A stretch of 64,000 bases of DNA from Sphingorhabdus sp. EL138 (GCF_945862485.1 NZ_CAMAYF010000002.1:102659-166658), one strand, 5' to 3'. Shown: positions 1-9,358, counted from the stretch's first letter. Numbers and translations are program-made. Notes: generated by a model from the sequence alone, not told the origin.

Positions 1-692
1 GCTTCAAGATTACCGGCGTCGACCGCGAGGTTAAGTCCCTCTTTCGTCATCCGAAGCCCCATCGGCGAAGCAGCGAGCAAATCATCGACATAGGATTGGG
101 CAGCAGCCTCCAACTGGTCGTCCGGTACAACTTCACTCACAAGACCCGTCGCCAGAGCGCGCGAGGCGTTTATAAAGCGCCCTGTCAACATAAGTTCCGA
201 AGCCACCGAAAGGCCAACAAGCCGTGGTAGAAAATAGCTGGTTCCCATGTCGCAGGCCGACAGGCCGATCTTTATGAAGGCGGCATTCATTCGCGCGCTT
301 TCACCCGCAATGCGGATATCCGAGGCCAGCGCGAACGCAAAGCCGCCGCCGCATGCCGCACCGTGGACAAGGGCAATGATCGGTTGCGGGCAACGGCGCA
401 TCTTCACGTAAATCTCGGCGATATGGCCTTGAAGACCAAAGCCACCGCCAAACGGCGTGGCATCAGGTTCTCCGGCGGCACGGTGCTTGATATCCAAGCC
501 AGCGCAAAATGCGCGCCCTGCCCCGCGCATCACGACTATGCGGGTCGAGCGGTCGTTATAGAGACTGCCGAAATAATCGTTAAGTTCATCGACCATTTCA
601 AGCGAGAGCGCGTTGAGCGCATCTGGCCGATTAAACGTTAGCCAGTCGGCATCGCCTCGTTTTTCAACGATGATGTTTTGATAGTCACTCAT
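1..692 (-). CDS. Enoyl-CoA hydratase/isomerase family protein (partial, 3' end outside window)
   Basis: The reading frame opens at an ATG at 692 behind a GGAGGGG ribosome site and runs off the left edge without a stop. The translation begins MSDYQNIIVEKRGDADWLTF and carries the crotonase signatures: the first oxyanion-hole segment FCAGLDIKHR, and HGAACGGGFAFALASDIRIA for the second. The family hydrates or isomerises enoyl-CoA thioesters in the cytoplasm. It lies about 60 bp downstream of an acyl-CoA dehydrogenase on the same strand, so the two probably form consecutive beta-oxidation steps. The exact substrate and C terminus are unknown. Confidence 0.9.
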   Translation of the reverse strand, partial: MSDYQNIIVEKRGDADWLTFNRPDALNALSLEMVDELNDYFGSLYNDRSTRIVVMRGAGRAFCAGLDIKHRAAGEPDATPFGGGFGLQGHIAEIYVKMRRCPQPIIALVHGAACGGGFAFALASDIRIAGESARMNAAFIKIGLSACDMGTSYFLPRLVGLSVASELMLTGRFINASRALATGLVSEVVPDDQLEAAAQSYVDDLLAASPMGLRMTKEGLNLAVDAGNLE

Positions 693-752
693 CTCAATAC
701 CCCTCCGCTTGCAACCTTCCGCTTTGCCTCAAAAGCTTAAAGCGCAACATCC

Positions 753-1913
753 TCACGCAAGCATGCTTTGATATTTCTGCGAGAAGACGTCACGCCCGAT
801 AATCAACCGCATCACTTCGCTCGTTCCGGCATAGATACGATTGATACGGGCATCGGTAAACATACGGCTGATTGGATATTCGTCCATATAGCCAGCACCG
901 CCATGCAATTGCACACCAAGGTCAAGCATCTTCCATTCGATCTCCGAGCACAGCATTTTGGCCTTTGCCCCCATTGTCGATGTTAACCGACCAGCATTAT
1001 GCTCAGTGACACAGTGATCGACATAGACTTGCGCCATATCAATTTCAGAATCCATTTCGGCCATTTTAAACTGCGTGTTTTGCTGTTCAGACAGGGCCTT
1101 GCCGAAAAGATTACGCTGCATGACGAAATCCCGCGTAATGTCGAAGGCGCGGCGCGCGTTTGCAATATAACCAACCGCGCCAATCAGGCGTTCCTCGGCC
1201 AGTCCTTCCATCAAATAATAAAAGCCCTTGCCCGGCTCGCCCAAGACATTTGCCTTTGGCACTTGGACATTATTAAAAAACAGCTCCGCTGTATCCTGCG
1301 CTGGCAGGCCCATTTTCTTAAGCTTACGGCCGCGCTCAAAGCCCGGCATTCCCCGCTCTACGATTAAAAGCACCATGGCATGTTTGCTGTCCGCTCCAAC
1401 TTGCTTTGCGGCGACAATCACAACATCGGCGTTGATGCCGTTGGAAATATAGGTCTTCGAACCATTCAGGATGAAATGGTCGCCCTTATCCTCAGCGGTA
1501 CTAAGAATTCCGGCAAGATCCGACCCTGCCCCCGGCTCGGTCATAGCTACGGCCAAGATTGTTTCACCGCTGACGCATTTAGGCAGGAAGCGCTCGCGCT
1601 GCTCGGGCGTTCCAAATCGCTCGAAATAGGGACCAACTAGACGGCTGTGCAATGTGTTGAAAAATTCCAGACATCCAACCCGCGCGGTTTCTTCGATGAT
1701 AATCTGTTCATAGCGGAAATCATTATCGCCCATGCCGCCATATTTTTCGTCGGGCCAGACCATAAGAAAGCCAAGGTCACCGGCTTTTTTGTAAGCCGCG
1801 CGGTCAACAATGCCTGCTTCGCGCCACTCTTCCATATACGGAGCGATTTCAGTCGCCAGAAATCTGCGATAGGCATCGCGGAACATGATTTGATCTTCTG
1901 TAAAAGTGCGCAT
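753..1913 (-). CDS. Acyl-CoA dehydrogenase
   Basis: A 386-residue FAD-dependent acyl-CoA dehydrogenase of usual length. The FAD/substrate segment AVAMTEPGAGSDLAG is near residue 120, and the C-terminal RIYAGTSEVMRLIIGR is present. The usual IYEG glutamate is alanine here. A glutamate in LAEERLIG, where long-chain and isovaleryl-type enzymes keep their base, probably serves instead. The ATG at 1913 has AGGAAA upstream. It is transcribed with the downstream hydratase ending at the window edge, and away from the hydratase at 2063. The likely role is alpha,beta-dehydrogenation of an acyl-CoA in the cytoplasm. The chain or ring substrate is not determined. Confidence 0.92.
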   Translation of the reverse strand: MRTFTEDQIMFRDAYRRFLATEIAPYMEEWREAGIVDRAAYKKAGDLGFLMVWPDEKYGGMGDNDFRYEQIIIEETARVGCLEFFNTLHSRLVGPYFERFGTPEQRERFLPKCVSGETILAVAMTEPGAGSDLAGILSTAEDKGDHFILNGSKTYISNGINADVVIVAAKQVGADSKHAMVLLIVERGMPGFERGRKLKKMGLPAQDTAELFFNNVQVPKANVLGEPGKGFYYLMEGLAEERLIGAVGYIANARRAFDITRDFVMQRNLFGKALSEQQNTQFKMAEMDSEIDMAQVYVDHCVTEHNAGRLTSTMGAKAKMLCSEIEWKMLDLGVQLHGGAGYMDEYPISRMFTDARINRIYAGTSEVMRLIIGRDVFSQKYQSMLA

Positions 1914-1950
1914 GGTTTCCTGCCTTTTTGGTCGTGATTTTTGATTGCTT

Positions 1951-1964
1951 GCAAAAGCTTTTGC
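1951..1964. promoter_or_regulatory. Perfect 14-bp palindrome in a divergent promoter
   Basis: GCAAAAGCTTTTGC reads identically on both strands. It sits between the divergent acyl-CoA dehydrogenase (start 1913) and hydratase (start 2063) genes, about 40 bp from the former. Its placement suits an operator for a dimeric regulator acting on both genes, but no cognate regulator is adjacent. The remainder of the 149-bp gap is AT-rich and otherwise featureless to me. Confidence 0.4.
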
Positions 1965-2062
1965 TGCAACCTGCTAAAAAGTCTGTAGCGTAAAAACATC
2001 ATAATAGGATACAGGATTATTGCACGGTTTTGTTGAACACACCGGACGACTGGAGGTTATTC

Positions 2063-2845
2063 ATGGCAGAGAATATCGTCGAAATCGAATATAACGGTGC
2101 CGTGGCCGTCGTCACACTCAATCGTCCCAATGCGATGAACGCTTTGTCTGTGGCGTTAAGGGCAAGCCTTTACCAAGCGATCAAAACGCTCGACGCCGAC
2201 GAAGCGGTTCGCGTTGTGATTTTAACAGGTTCGGGTGATCGCGCTTTTACGGCCGGGCTTGACCTCAAAGAATTGGGATCAACTGAAGGGGCGCTGGGCG
2301 CAGCCAATGCACAAGGCGCTGATGAAAATCCGGTAAAAGCGATCGAGCTTTGCCGCAAGCCCGTCATCGGCGCAATCAACGGTGTGGCCATTACTGGTGG
2401 GTTCGAACTTGCCCTTGCCTGCGACATCCTCATTGCCTCAACAAATGCCCGCTTCGCCGATACACATGCCCGTGTTGGTATCATGCCCGGTTGGGGCCTT
2501 TCACAAAAACTTTCGCGCATTGTAGGTATGAGCAGAGCGAAAGAATTATCATTCACCGGCAATTTTCTCGATGCGGCGACTGCGGAACGTTGGGGGTTGG
2601 TCAACCATGTTGTTGCACCCGAAGAACTTATGCCCTTAGCCCGTAAAATGGCCGCTGACATTGCGTCTATCGATCCCGCATTTTTGATCGATTACAAGGC
2701 GCTGATCAATGATGGATATGCATCGAATCTGCGCGAAGGGCTTCAAACAGAACATGAGGTTTCTTCTGCTCGAAACGCGAAAGTTCGCCCCGACCAAGTC
2801 GAAGCGCGTAGGGCAGAAGTACAAGCGAGAGGTCGAAGCCAATAG
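2063..2845 (+). CDS. Enoyl-CoA hydratase/isomerase family protein
   Basis: A 260-residue crotonase. The start is the ATG at 2063 because GGAGG lies seven bases upstream, so a longer frame from 2030 is rejected. Oxyanion-hole segments are FTAGLDLKEL and NGVAITGGFELALACDILIA, followed by ARVGIMPGWGLSQKLSRIVG, typical of hydratases. It is divergent from the acyl-CoA dehydrogenase at 753-1913 and shares a 149-bp promoter gap with it, suggesting co-regulated desaturation and hydration of the same acyl-CoA. Substrate unknown. Confidence 0.92.
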   Translation: MAENIVEIEYNGAVAVVTLNRPNAMNALSVALRASLYQAIKTLDADEAVRVVILTGSGDRAFTAGLDLKELGSTEGALGAANAQGADENPVKAIELCRKPVIGAINGVAITGGFELALACDILIASTNARFADTHARVGIMPGWGLSQKLSRIVGMSRAKELSFTGNFLDAATAERWGLVNHVVAPEELMPLARKMAADIASIDPAFLIDYKALINDGYASNLREGLQTEHEVSSARNAKVRPDQVEARRAEVQARGRSQ

Positions 2846-2915
2846 TCGTCGTTGACACAATCGTTCTGCGATGCAAGTTTCAAGTATATAAAATTTCAAT
2901 GAGAAATGGATAAAT

Positions 2916-3341
2916 ATGACTATCACAGGAGGCTGCTATTGTGGTGCACTTCGTTATGAAGCAACTGGCGATTTTTTAGCCAAAGGCATGTGCTTTTGCC
3001 GTGAATGCCGCCATATATCGGGCGGCGGCGCGAACGTTATTTTGGGTATGCCTGCTGCGGGCTTTGCGTATACTGCAGGGCAGCCAAGCGCATTCACGCG
3101 TGATGATTTTGAAGGCTCCGTCACACGTGAATTCTGCGGGACATGTGGTACGCACGTCCTCACGAAAAGCCCTAGGATGGCGGGTGCCGTGCTCATCAAA
3201 GTCGGCAGTCTCGATGATCAGGATGTTTACGACATGCCAAACATGGCTGTCTATTGCTGCGAGAAAAAGCCCTATCATATCGTACCAGATGGCGTTGCCA
3301 GCTTCGACAAATTTCCAACGCGCTCAAGTAGTGTGAAATGA
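2916..3341 (+). CDS. GFA/CENP-V domain zinc protein
   Basis: A 141-residue protein of the family named after glutathione-dependent formaldehyde-activating enzyme. Zinc ligands are visible as CYCGALRY near residue 7, CFCRECRH near residue 30, and FCGTCGTHVL near residue 80. The family binds zinc. Many members have no proven enzymatic role, so a glutathione-adduct function is only a possibility. It follows the hydratase after 70 bp with a weak ribosome site. The following 172 bp to the convergent SDR contain no gene and no convincing terminator. Confidence 0.85.
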   Translation: MTITGGCYCGALRYEATGDFLAKGMCFCRECRHISGGGANVILGMPAAGFAYTAGQPSAFTRDDFEGSVTREFCGTCGTHVLTKSPRMAGAVLIKVGSLDDQDVYDMPNMAVYCCEKKPYHIVPDGVASFDKFPTRSSSVK

Positions 3342-3513
3342 GGCGCTTGCTGCTAGCGTCCCTCAAGGTCGCCTCTGAGATGAAGGTGTTTTAGGTCGTA
3401 TACCGCTGTCGGTTTTGGTTAGAATAGCATGGCCCGTCGTGATCGAAGATGCGTGTAATCATTCGCGGCACACCTGCGCGATCGACGTTAAAAATTGGAC
3501 CGTTGTTCATCGT

Positions 3514-4203
3514 TCAAGAAATTAAGAACCCGCCATCCAGCGTCAGAATTTGTCCAGTCATGAAACGGGCGGCGGGTGACGCCAGATATAATATTCCGGC
3601 TGCGACATCTTCGCAGCTGCCCATGCCCATCATCAGCCGTCCAGGCTGCATGGCCGGGCCACCTAGTCGGACAGCGCCTGCTTCGGGATCGCCTACTGGA
3701 ACGGCACCGGGCAAAATAGTGTTGGCCCGGATGCCGTGGTCATTCTCATCAAGTGCCACGGCGCGGATCATGGCATTTAGGCCCGCTTTGCTGGCACCAT
3801 AAGCCGCATTGCCCATTAAGACCGGATGGACTGAACCCATGGTTGAAACTGCAACAATCGCGCCACCGCCGCTGTCGCGCATATGGCGCACGGCCTGGCG
3901 AACGGCAACGAAGGCACCACGGACATTATAATCCTGCATCCCGTCCCATTGATCGAGTGTCGTGTCCGCCAACGGATAGGTTCCCGTCCGTGTCGCCGCA
4001 TAGACCAAGATGTCGATTTTGCCATGTTCGGCAACGAACTGATCCACGGCATTGGCAATCGCTTCGGGATCTGCTCCCGGATCGGAAAGCGCAGAAGTTG
4101 CGCCCGCTTCGATAAAAAGGGACTGCGTGGCAATTCCAATGGGTGTCGCGCCGATAATCAACGCGCACTTGTCCTGAAGCCCAAAAAGACGATCTAGGGT
4201 CAT
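3514..4203 (-). CDS. Short-chain dehydrogenase/reductase, atypical nucleotide motif
   Basis: A 229-residue SDR and last gene of the P450-to-SDR operon, overlapping the GMC oxidoreductase by four bases (ATGA). The YxxxK pair is clear in AYGASKAG and a serine lies before it in VSTMGS. The glycine-rich dinucleotide motif is degenerate, GATPIGIA instead of TGxxxGxG. The protein is shorter than the usual 245-260 residues, the region between the glycine motif and the DILVYAAT segment being compressed. It may have altered cofactor use or weak activity. Expected role: oxidoreduction of an alcohol or ketone intermediate. Confidence 0.85.
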   Translation of the reverse strand: MTLDRLFGLQDKCALIIGATPIGIATQSLFIEAGATSALSDPGADPEAIANAVDQFVAEHGKIDILVYAATRTGTYPLADTTLDQWDGMQDYNVRGAFVAVRQAVRHMRDSGGGAIVAVSTMGSVHPVLMGNAAYGASKAGLNAMIRAVALDENDHGIRANTILPGAVPVGDPEAGAVRLGGPAMQPGRLMMGMGSCEDVAAGILYLASPAARFMTGQILTLDGGFLIS

Positions 4204-5804
4204 TGCATCCTCATGATTAATTCGGCTGCGCGCTCCGCAATCATAATTGTGGGCGCATTGGTGTTAGCAGATACTGGTTCCGGCATGACGGAGGCGTCAA
4301 CTACGCGCAGCCCAGCAACACCACGAACCCGCAGCTCGGGATCGAGCACCGCCAGCGGGTCGCCGTCGGGCCCCATGCGACAGGTGCCAACTGAATGATA
4401 GCCAATTCCAACAGATCTGCGGACATAATCCTCAAGCTCAGTGTCTTTTTCGGGAAAAGGCGCCGGCCTTAATGTACCAGTTATGATGCGCGCCAATGCA
4501 GGTGCGCGGCACAGCCGTTCAATAAGCCTCAATCCTTTTACCAGCTTTGCAACATCGCCACCGTCACCCAATAGTCGGTGGTCGATGATTGGCTTGTCCA
4601 ACGGATTGGCGCTGCGCAAACGGATTTCCCCGCGGCTTTGCGGCCGGGCAACATGAAAACCAAAGCTGAACGACGCGCGTTGCTCAATAACGGCATTACC
4701 TTCGTCGTTGAAGGTTGCTGCCACGGGCAGCATTGACAGGATCAAATCAGGTTCGGGCAGATCTGGATCGCTTTTTAGTGCCGCCATAACCTGAACCGCA
4801 GGCGTTGTGAGCAGCCCCTTGCTGCGGAACAGATAATCAAACAAATGCCCGACCATGCGGAACGGTCCGAGCTGCGCGCTCAATGTCGGAATAGACACGA
4901 ACTGCGCGACGCTAATCGTATTGTGCTCGCGTAAATTCTGTCCCACACCCGGTAGGTCAACCACGACGTCAATGCCATGCGCGCTTAGATGCGCGGCAGG
5001 CCCAATTCCCGATCGCATTAAAATTGTCGGGGAATGAACTGTTCCAGCCGAAAGGATAACTTCGCGGGCTGCGTTGATGCGGACATCTGCCCCGTTGTGG
5101 CGATAGACAACACCCGTCGCCCGATTATTCTCAATTACAATATTATCTACTTGCGCGCCGGTAATGATGGTGAGGTTGGCGCGCGTGCGGACAGGGTCCA
5201 GATAGGCATTTGCCGCAGAGCAACGCCGGCCGTCCTTTTGCGTCGCGTACACGCGATACACGCCGAATTGGCTGCCATCGCAGTAATCTGCATTCAATGG
5301 GACGCCGATCTGCTCAAAAGCATCGATAACATATTGGCCAATGGCTTGAGGCTGACGGACGGGAGAAACGCTCAGCGGGCCATAAGTGCCATGCGATTGT
5401 GATGGCGCATCATGTAATGTTTCAGACTTTAGAAAATAGGGAAAGACAGAGCCCCAGTTCCAGCCCGCGCAGCCCAGCTTTTCCCAATTGTCATAATCAG
5501 AACGCTCGCCACGCATATAAACTTGGCCATTGATCGATGAGCTGCCACCCAAAACCTTTCCGGCCGACCATTGCATCTCTCTTCCACCGATGGATGAATC
5601 GGTTTCGGTGGGCAGGCACCAATCATAATTTTTATGGCCCATCAGCTTTGCCGTGCCTGCAGGCATGTTGATCAGAAAGGCATCATTTTCGCCGCCAGCT
5701 TCCAATAGAACGACGCTTATGTCGGGGTCTTCACTCAGGCGCGCTGCCAGCACGCATCCTGCGCTGCCACCGCCGACGATCACATAATCTACTGAATTGA
5801 CCAT
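4200..5804 (-). CDS. GMC-family FAD oxidoreductase (alcohol/choline dehydrogenase-like)
   Basis: A 534-residue glucose-methanol-choline flavoprotein of normal length. Visible features are the FAD-binding YVIVGGGSAGCVLAARL at the N terminus, GMC signature 1 around SAGKVLGGSSSINGQVYMRG near residue 80, signature 2 SAGTVHSPTILMRSGIGP near residue 250, and the C-terminal catalytic His in YHSVGTCRMGP followed by VSANTNAPTIMI. Such enzymes oxidise primary or secondary alcohols with FAD. Between an aldehyde dehydrogenase and an SDR, it probably oxidises an alcohol made by the P450 of the same operon. The electron acceptor is unknown. Confidence 0.93.
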   Translation of the reverse strand: MVNSVDYVIVGGGSAGCVLAARLSEDPDISVVLLEAGGENDAFLINMPAGTAKLMGHKNYDWCLPTETDSSIGGREMQWSAGKVLGGSSSINGQVYMRGERSDYDNWEKLGCAGWNWGSVFPYFLKSETLHDAPSQSHGTYGPLSVSPVRQPQAIGQYVIDAFEQIGVPLNADYCDGSQFGVYRVYATQKDGRRCSAANAYLDPVRTRANLTIITGAQVDNIVIENNRATGVVYRHNGADVRINAAREVILSAGTVHSPTILMRSGIGPAAHLSAHGIDVVVDLPGVGQNLREHNTISVAQFVSIPTLSAQLGPFRMVGHLFDYLFRSKGLLTTPAVQVMAALKSDPDLPEPDLILSMLPVAATFNDEGNAVIEQRASFSFGFHVARPQSRGEIRLRSANPLDKPIIDHRLLGDGGDVAKLVKGLRLIERLCRAPALARIITGTLRPAPFPEKDTELEDYVRRSVGIGYHSVGTCRMGPDGDPLAVLDPELRVRGVAGLRVVDASVMPEPVSANTNAPTIMIAERAAELIMRMQ

Positions 5805-5816
5805 TTATCGCAACCT

Positions 5817-7265
5817 TTAAGGAAGATGCAGCATGACCTGTTTGATCTGCATGAATTCTTCTAATCCGGGGCGGCCGCCTTCGCGACCGAAACCTGATTG
5901 CTTATACCCCCCGAAAGGAAGGTTGGGTGCCATTGGCAACATGCCGTTGATCGCCACACACCCCGCTTGCAATTGGCCTGCGACGATGTGCGCCCGTGCC
6001 AAGTCCCGGGTGTGCAGATAGGCGCCAAGGCCAAAGCGCGAGTCATTGGCCATCGCCACCGCTTCCGCATCGTTGGCAAAGCGGATGATCGAGAGGACAG
6101 GGCCAAAAACCTCTTCGCGAGCAACATGGCTATCATGCGCTACTCCAGCAAAAACAGTAGGCTCTACATAGGCACCGGCGGCGAGATCGCCTTGCCCGCG
6201 CTTGCCACCGGCAACCAATTGCCCACCGGATTCTGACTTTGCACGCTCGATCACACCCATGATCCTTTGCGCGGCACCTTCGTGGATGACTGGTCCAATA
6301 ATCGTGGAGGGGGATAGAGGATCACCCATGGGAAAGGCTTTGGCCTGTGCGGCAATCCGTTCAACGAGATCGTCGAAGATGGTCGTGTGGGCATATACCC
6401 TTGTGGGCAAAACACAGCCTTGGCCCGACAGTGGGATCAGCGAGCAGGTCGCGGCCATCTGGGCGGCCGTGTCCAGATCCGCATCGGCGAAGACCAGATT
6501 TGCGGATTTACCACCAAGCTCCAAGGCGACTGGCTTAAGATGTTCTGAGGCTGTGTGCATCACCGACCGTGCGACACTGTCGCCTCCTGTGAAGCTCACT
6601 TTTCCGATGGCAGGATGGGCAACAAGTGCTTCACCCGCTGCCGCGTCGCCGGGTACGACGTTAAGGGCGCCTTCAGGAATGCCGGCTTCCAATGCCAGTT
6701 CACCAAAACGGATTGCAACAAACGGTGTCTGGGTCGGTGGCTTGAGCACAACGGCATTGCCGGCGGCGAGCGCGAGGACCACTGTCATGCTGATGGCGAC
6801 CAATGGGCCATTCCAAGGGATGATTACGCCGATGACGCCGATTGGTTCATGCTTTGCATAAGCCAGCCCACGTGCACCAATAGGTTCGCTGACCGTTCCT
6901 TCGATCTTATCAGCCCAACCCGCATAATAGCGGATCCATGACAGGGCCAGGGCTGCGCTGCTCGTCGACACGGGGGTTCCGACTTCAAGCGCGGCCATAC
7001 GGACCAGTTCGTCACCATGACGTTCGACAAGGACAGCAAGACGGAGCAACGCATCCCGACGCCCCGCGCCGCCCATATCATACCATGCTCTTTGGCCCGA
7101 AATCGCGGCACTGGCGGCGGTATCGATTTCTGCTGGTCCACAAATATGCACCACGGCCTGCACCTTGCCAGTCGCCGGGTTCACATGATCTTTTGTACCT
7201 AAACTGGTGGTTGCCGGACGATTACTTCCAATGACGGGACGGTTGTTCGAAAGTCGTTCATCCAT
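5817..7265 (-). CDS. Aldehyde dehydrogenase
   Basis: A 482-residue NAD(P)+-dependent aldehyde dehydrogenase of standard length. The catalytic glutamate lies in LELGGKSAN and the nucleophilic cysteine in SGQGCVLPTR. The cofactor region includes VIIPWNGPL and FTGGDSVARSV (FTGS usually; the serine is glycine here). It is the third gene of the operon P450-SDR-ALDH-GMC-SDR with gaps of 6-12 bases. The predicted role is oxidation of an aldehyde produced by the GMC enzyme or SDR to the carboxylate that would enter CoA chemistry. Confidence 0.94.
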   Translation of the reverse strand: MDERLSNNRPVIGSNRPATTSLGTKDHVNPATGKVQAVVHICGPAEIDTAASAAISGQRAWYDMGGAGRRDALLRLAVLVERHGDELVRMAALEVGTPVSTSSAALALSWIRYYAGWADKIEGTVSEPIGARGLAYAKHEPIGVIGVIIPWNGPLVAISMTVVLALAAGNAVVLKPPTQTPFVAIRFGELALEAGIPEGALNVVPGDAAAGEALVAHPAIGKVSFTGGDSVARSVMHTASEHLKPVALELGGKSANLVFADADLDTAAQMAATCSLIPLSGQGCVLPTRVYAHTTIFDDLVERIAAQAKAFPMGDPLSPSTIIGPVIHEGAAQRIMGVIERAKSESGGQLVAGGKRGQGDLAAGAYVEPTVFAGVAHDSHVAREEVFGPVLSIIRFANDAEAVAMANDSRFGLGAYLHTRDLARAHIVAGQLQAGCVAINGMLPMAPNLPFGGYKQSGFGREGGRPGLEEFMQIKQVMLHLP

Positions 7266-7271
7266 ATTACA

Positions 7272-8072
7272 TCAACCCTTGGTGAAGCCGCCATCAACGA
7301 GCAGCTCTACGCCCGTTATGTAGCTGGCGGCGTCGCTAGCCAGAAACAGGACCGCTCGCGCCATTTCAATCGGCTGGGCAATTCGGCCTAGCACTTGGCG
7401 TCCCGGAATAATCGCAGGGCCCTCGATTTTTGGGCCGCCTTGCGCTGCCATGGCACGCATCTTGTCCGGGCCTGGTGTCGCCATTCCGCCCGGGAGCACA
7501 GAATTGACGCGAATACCATCACGCGCGAACTCGACCGCCGACAGCCGGGTGATAGCGTCGATACCAGCCTTTGCAGAATCATAGTGCATATTTGGATAGA
7601 TGGTCGGGTGCTGTGCACTCATGGACGAAATATTGACAATGGAACCGCCGCCACGGTTGCGCATCTGCGTCACCGCTGCGCGCAAGCACAGGAATGTCCC
7701 CCGCGTACACACGGCATGCATCAAATCCCATTCCTCAACGGGCATGTCCATGGTGTTGGCTTTGTTTCTGTAGGCGGCATTGTTCACGAGGACATCTACG
7801 CCGCCAAATTGGCGCGCAGCCGCATCAAAGCCGGCCAGAACAGCAGCCTCGTCCGATACATCCATGGCCAGCCCTAGAACGGGTCCTTGATCGGACAGTT
7901 CTTCTGCCGTCGCACGCGCAGTGTCTCCATTGACGTCCGTCACAACAACCGATGCGCCGACATCTAGGAACAGGGATGCAATCTCTCTGCCCAACCCCTG
8001 AGCGGCGCCTGTGATAAGCGCGACTTTGCCTTCCAGTGAAAAGGGCGCAAGCGCGCCAGCAACTATCGTCAT
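7272..8072 (-). CDS. Short-chain dehydrogenase/reductase
   Basis: A 266-residue classical SDR. The dinucleotide motif TGAAQGLG is at residue 20, NNAAY replaces NNAG, serine lies in NISSMS, and the catalytic pair is in HYDSAKAG. The C-terminal GVELLVDGGFTKG is typical. The acidic residue after strand 2 (VVTDVN) favours NAD(H). It is second in the P450 operon and likely oxidises the hydroxyl introduced by that P450 or a downstream alcohol. Confidence 0.92.
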   Translation of the reverse strand: MTIVAGALAPFSLEGKVALITGAAQGLGREIASLFLDVGASVVVTDVNGDTARATAEELSDQGPVLGLAMDVSDEAAVLAGFDAAARQFGGVDVLVNNAAYRNKANTMDMPVEEWDLMHAVCTRGTFLCLRAAVTQMRNRGGGSIVNISSMSAQHPTIYPNMHYDSAKAGIDAITRLSAVEFARDGIRVNSVLPGGMATPGPDKMRAMAAQGGPKIEGPAIIPGRQVLGRIAQPIEMARAVLFLASDAASYITGVELLVDGGFTKG

Positions 8073-8084
8073 TATCTTCTTCCC

Positions 8085-9299
8085 TTAGTTCCAGCGCAGA
8101 TGCAATTCGTCAAATCCGGGAACGGATCCGCAATGCTCTTTATTCACTTTGTCCGGATCGAGCCTTATTTCAGGAAGACGGCCCACAAATTCTTCCAAAA
8201 AGACCTGGATTTCGGCACGCGCGAGACCAGCGCCGATACATTTGTGCGGCCCGTTGCCAAATGTGTTGTGGTCCATGGGGCCAATACCGCGATCGAGCTT
8301 TACCTCGAAAGGATCGGCGTAGAGCCGCTCATCCAGGCCCGACAGGCTGTTGGGAACCATGATCATCTCATCCTTTTTGAATAGGACACCCTCATACTCA
8401 AAATCACGGGTCAAAATTCGGCCGGTATTCGACAAGCCAAATCGACGGATAAACTCCTCGCAGGCGGCCGGAATTATGCTCTTATCATCACGCAGCCGTT
8501 GCTGAAATTCTGGGTTCTGCGTGAGATAATGCACAATATACCCCAAGATGGAGGCCACAGTATCCAATCCGCCAACAAAAAGCAGCATGGCCATAGACAG
8601 TGTTTCTTCATCGCTTTCAAAACGCGGGTTCTGCCGCCATCCCGCGACCCGCGTCAGCAGATCCTGACCATCGCCGCCCTCTCGCTCATCGATCACGGAT
8701 TTCAGATATTCGCGCACGCGGAACATTGCCGCCTTTCGCTCATCGACCGAATAACTGGACATGATTGCGATGCCCCATTCGACAAATTCGTCGCGCCGAT
8801 CAATGGGCAGGTCGACCATCCGTAAAAACATGGTGACAGGCATGATCCGGGCAAAGGCCGACATGAATTCACAATGTCCGGCGGGCCGCAGATTTTCGGT
8901 CAGCTCAATCGTCATTGCGCGGGCATCTTCACGCATCCGCGCCACGGCCGAAGGAACAAAGGCGGGATTAAGCACCGCACGGTAACGCGCGTGATTTGGC
9001 GGATCTACCGCCAGTGGCACGGGCTTAAACGCCATGAGCTGGCGGGGAATCATGAACTCTTCGTGGCTGAATATCTCATAATTGTTCTGAACGAAGCGCA
9101 CGTCTTCGGCACGTGTGACGAGCCAGTGGCCACCATACCGCGGCGACCAGATGATATCAGGGCCATCATGGAGGCGCTTCATCGCACGATAAACGCCCAG
9201 TTCCGCCAAACCTGTGGGGTTCACATAATCAAAGTCTGCAACCAGCTCGTCTGGAACATGTGCCGGCTTAGGCGTCAGCGCAGGAATAGCTTCAGTCAA
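8085..9299 (-). CDS. Cytochrome P450, CYP101-like
   Basis: A 404-residue soluble P450. It has the I-helix LLFVGGLDTVAS, ExxR in EFIRRFG, and the heme-cysteine loop FGNGPHKCIG with the axial Cys. Its N-terminal region (DELVADFDYVNP, GGHWLVTRAEDV) and the GGLDTV segment resemble camphor hydroxylase P450cam, so a terpenoid-like substrate is plausible. The start is a TTG at 9299 supported by GGGAG six bases upstream; no in-frame ATG occurs before residue 40. No [2Fe-2S] ferredoxin or reductase is adjacent, so redox partners must come from elsewhere. It heads the operon divergent from a LysR gene. Confidence 0.94.
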   Translation of the reverse strand: MTEAIPALTPKPAHVPDELVADFDYVNPTGLAELGVYRAMKRLHDGPDIIWSPRYGGHWLVTRAEDVRFVQNNYEIFSHEEFMIPRQLMAFKPVPLAVDPPNHARYRAVLNPAFVPSAVARMREDARAMTIELTENLRPAGHCEFMSAFARIMPVTMFLRMVDLPIDRRDEFVEWGIAIMSSYSVDERKAAMFRVREYLKSVIDEREGGDGQDLLTRVAGWRQNPRFESDEETLSMAMLLFVGGLDTVASILGYIVHYLTQNPEFQQRLRDDKSIIPAACEEFIRRFGLSNTGRILTRDFEYEGVLFKKDEMIMVPNSLSGLDERLYADPFEVKLDRGIGPMDHNTFGNGPHKCIGAGLARAEIQVFLEEFVGRLPEIRLDPDKVNKEHCGSVPGFDELHLRWN

Positions 9300-9358
9300 T
9301 TCTCTCTCCCATTCCGGTTATCTCTGGCGATAGGGTGGAGTTATTTTAGATATATGTC

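Noticed and set aside
999-1367. Long plus-strand frame opposite the acyl-CoA dehydrogenase
   Set aside because: It is the antisense of a clear acyl-CoA dehydrogenase with full motifs and has no recognisable domain or ribosome site.
3338-3376. GAGGCG/CGCCTC pair after the GFA-domain gene as a terminator
   Set aside because: Arms of six bases with a loop of about 25 and no T-run are too weak to support.
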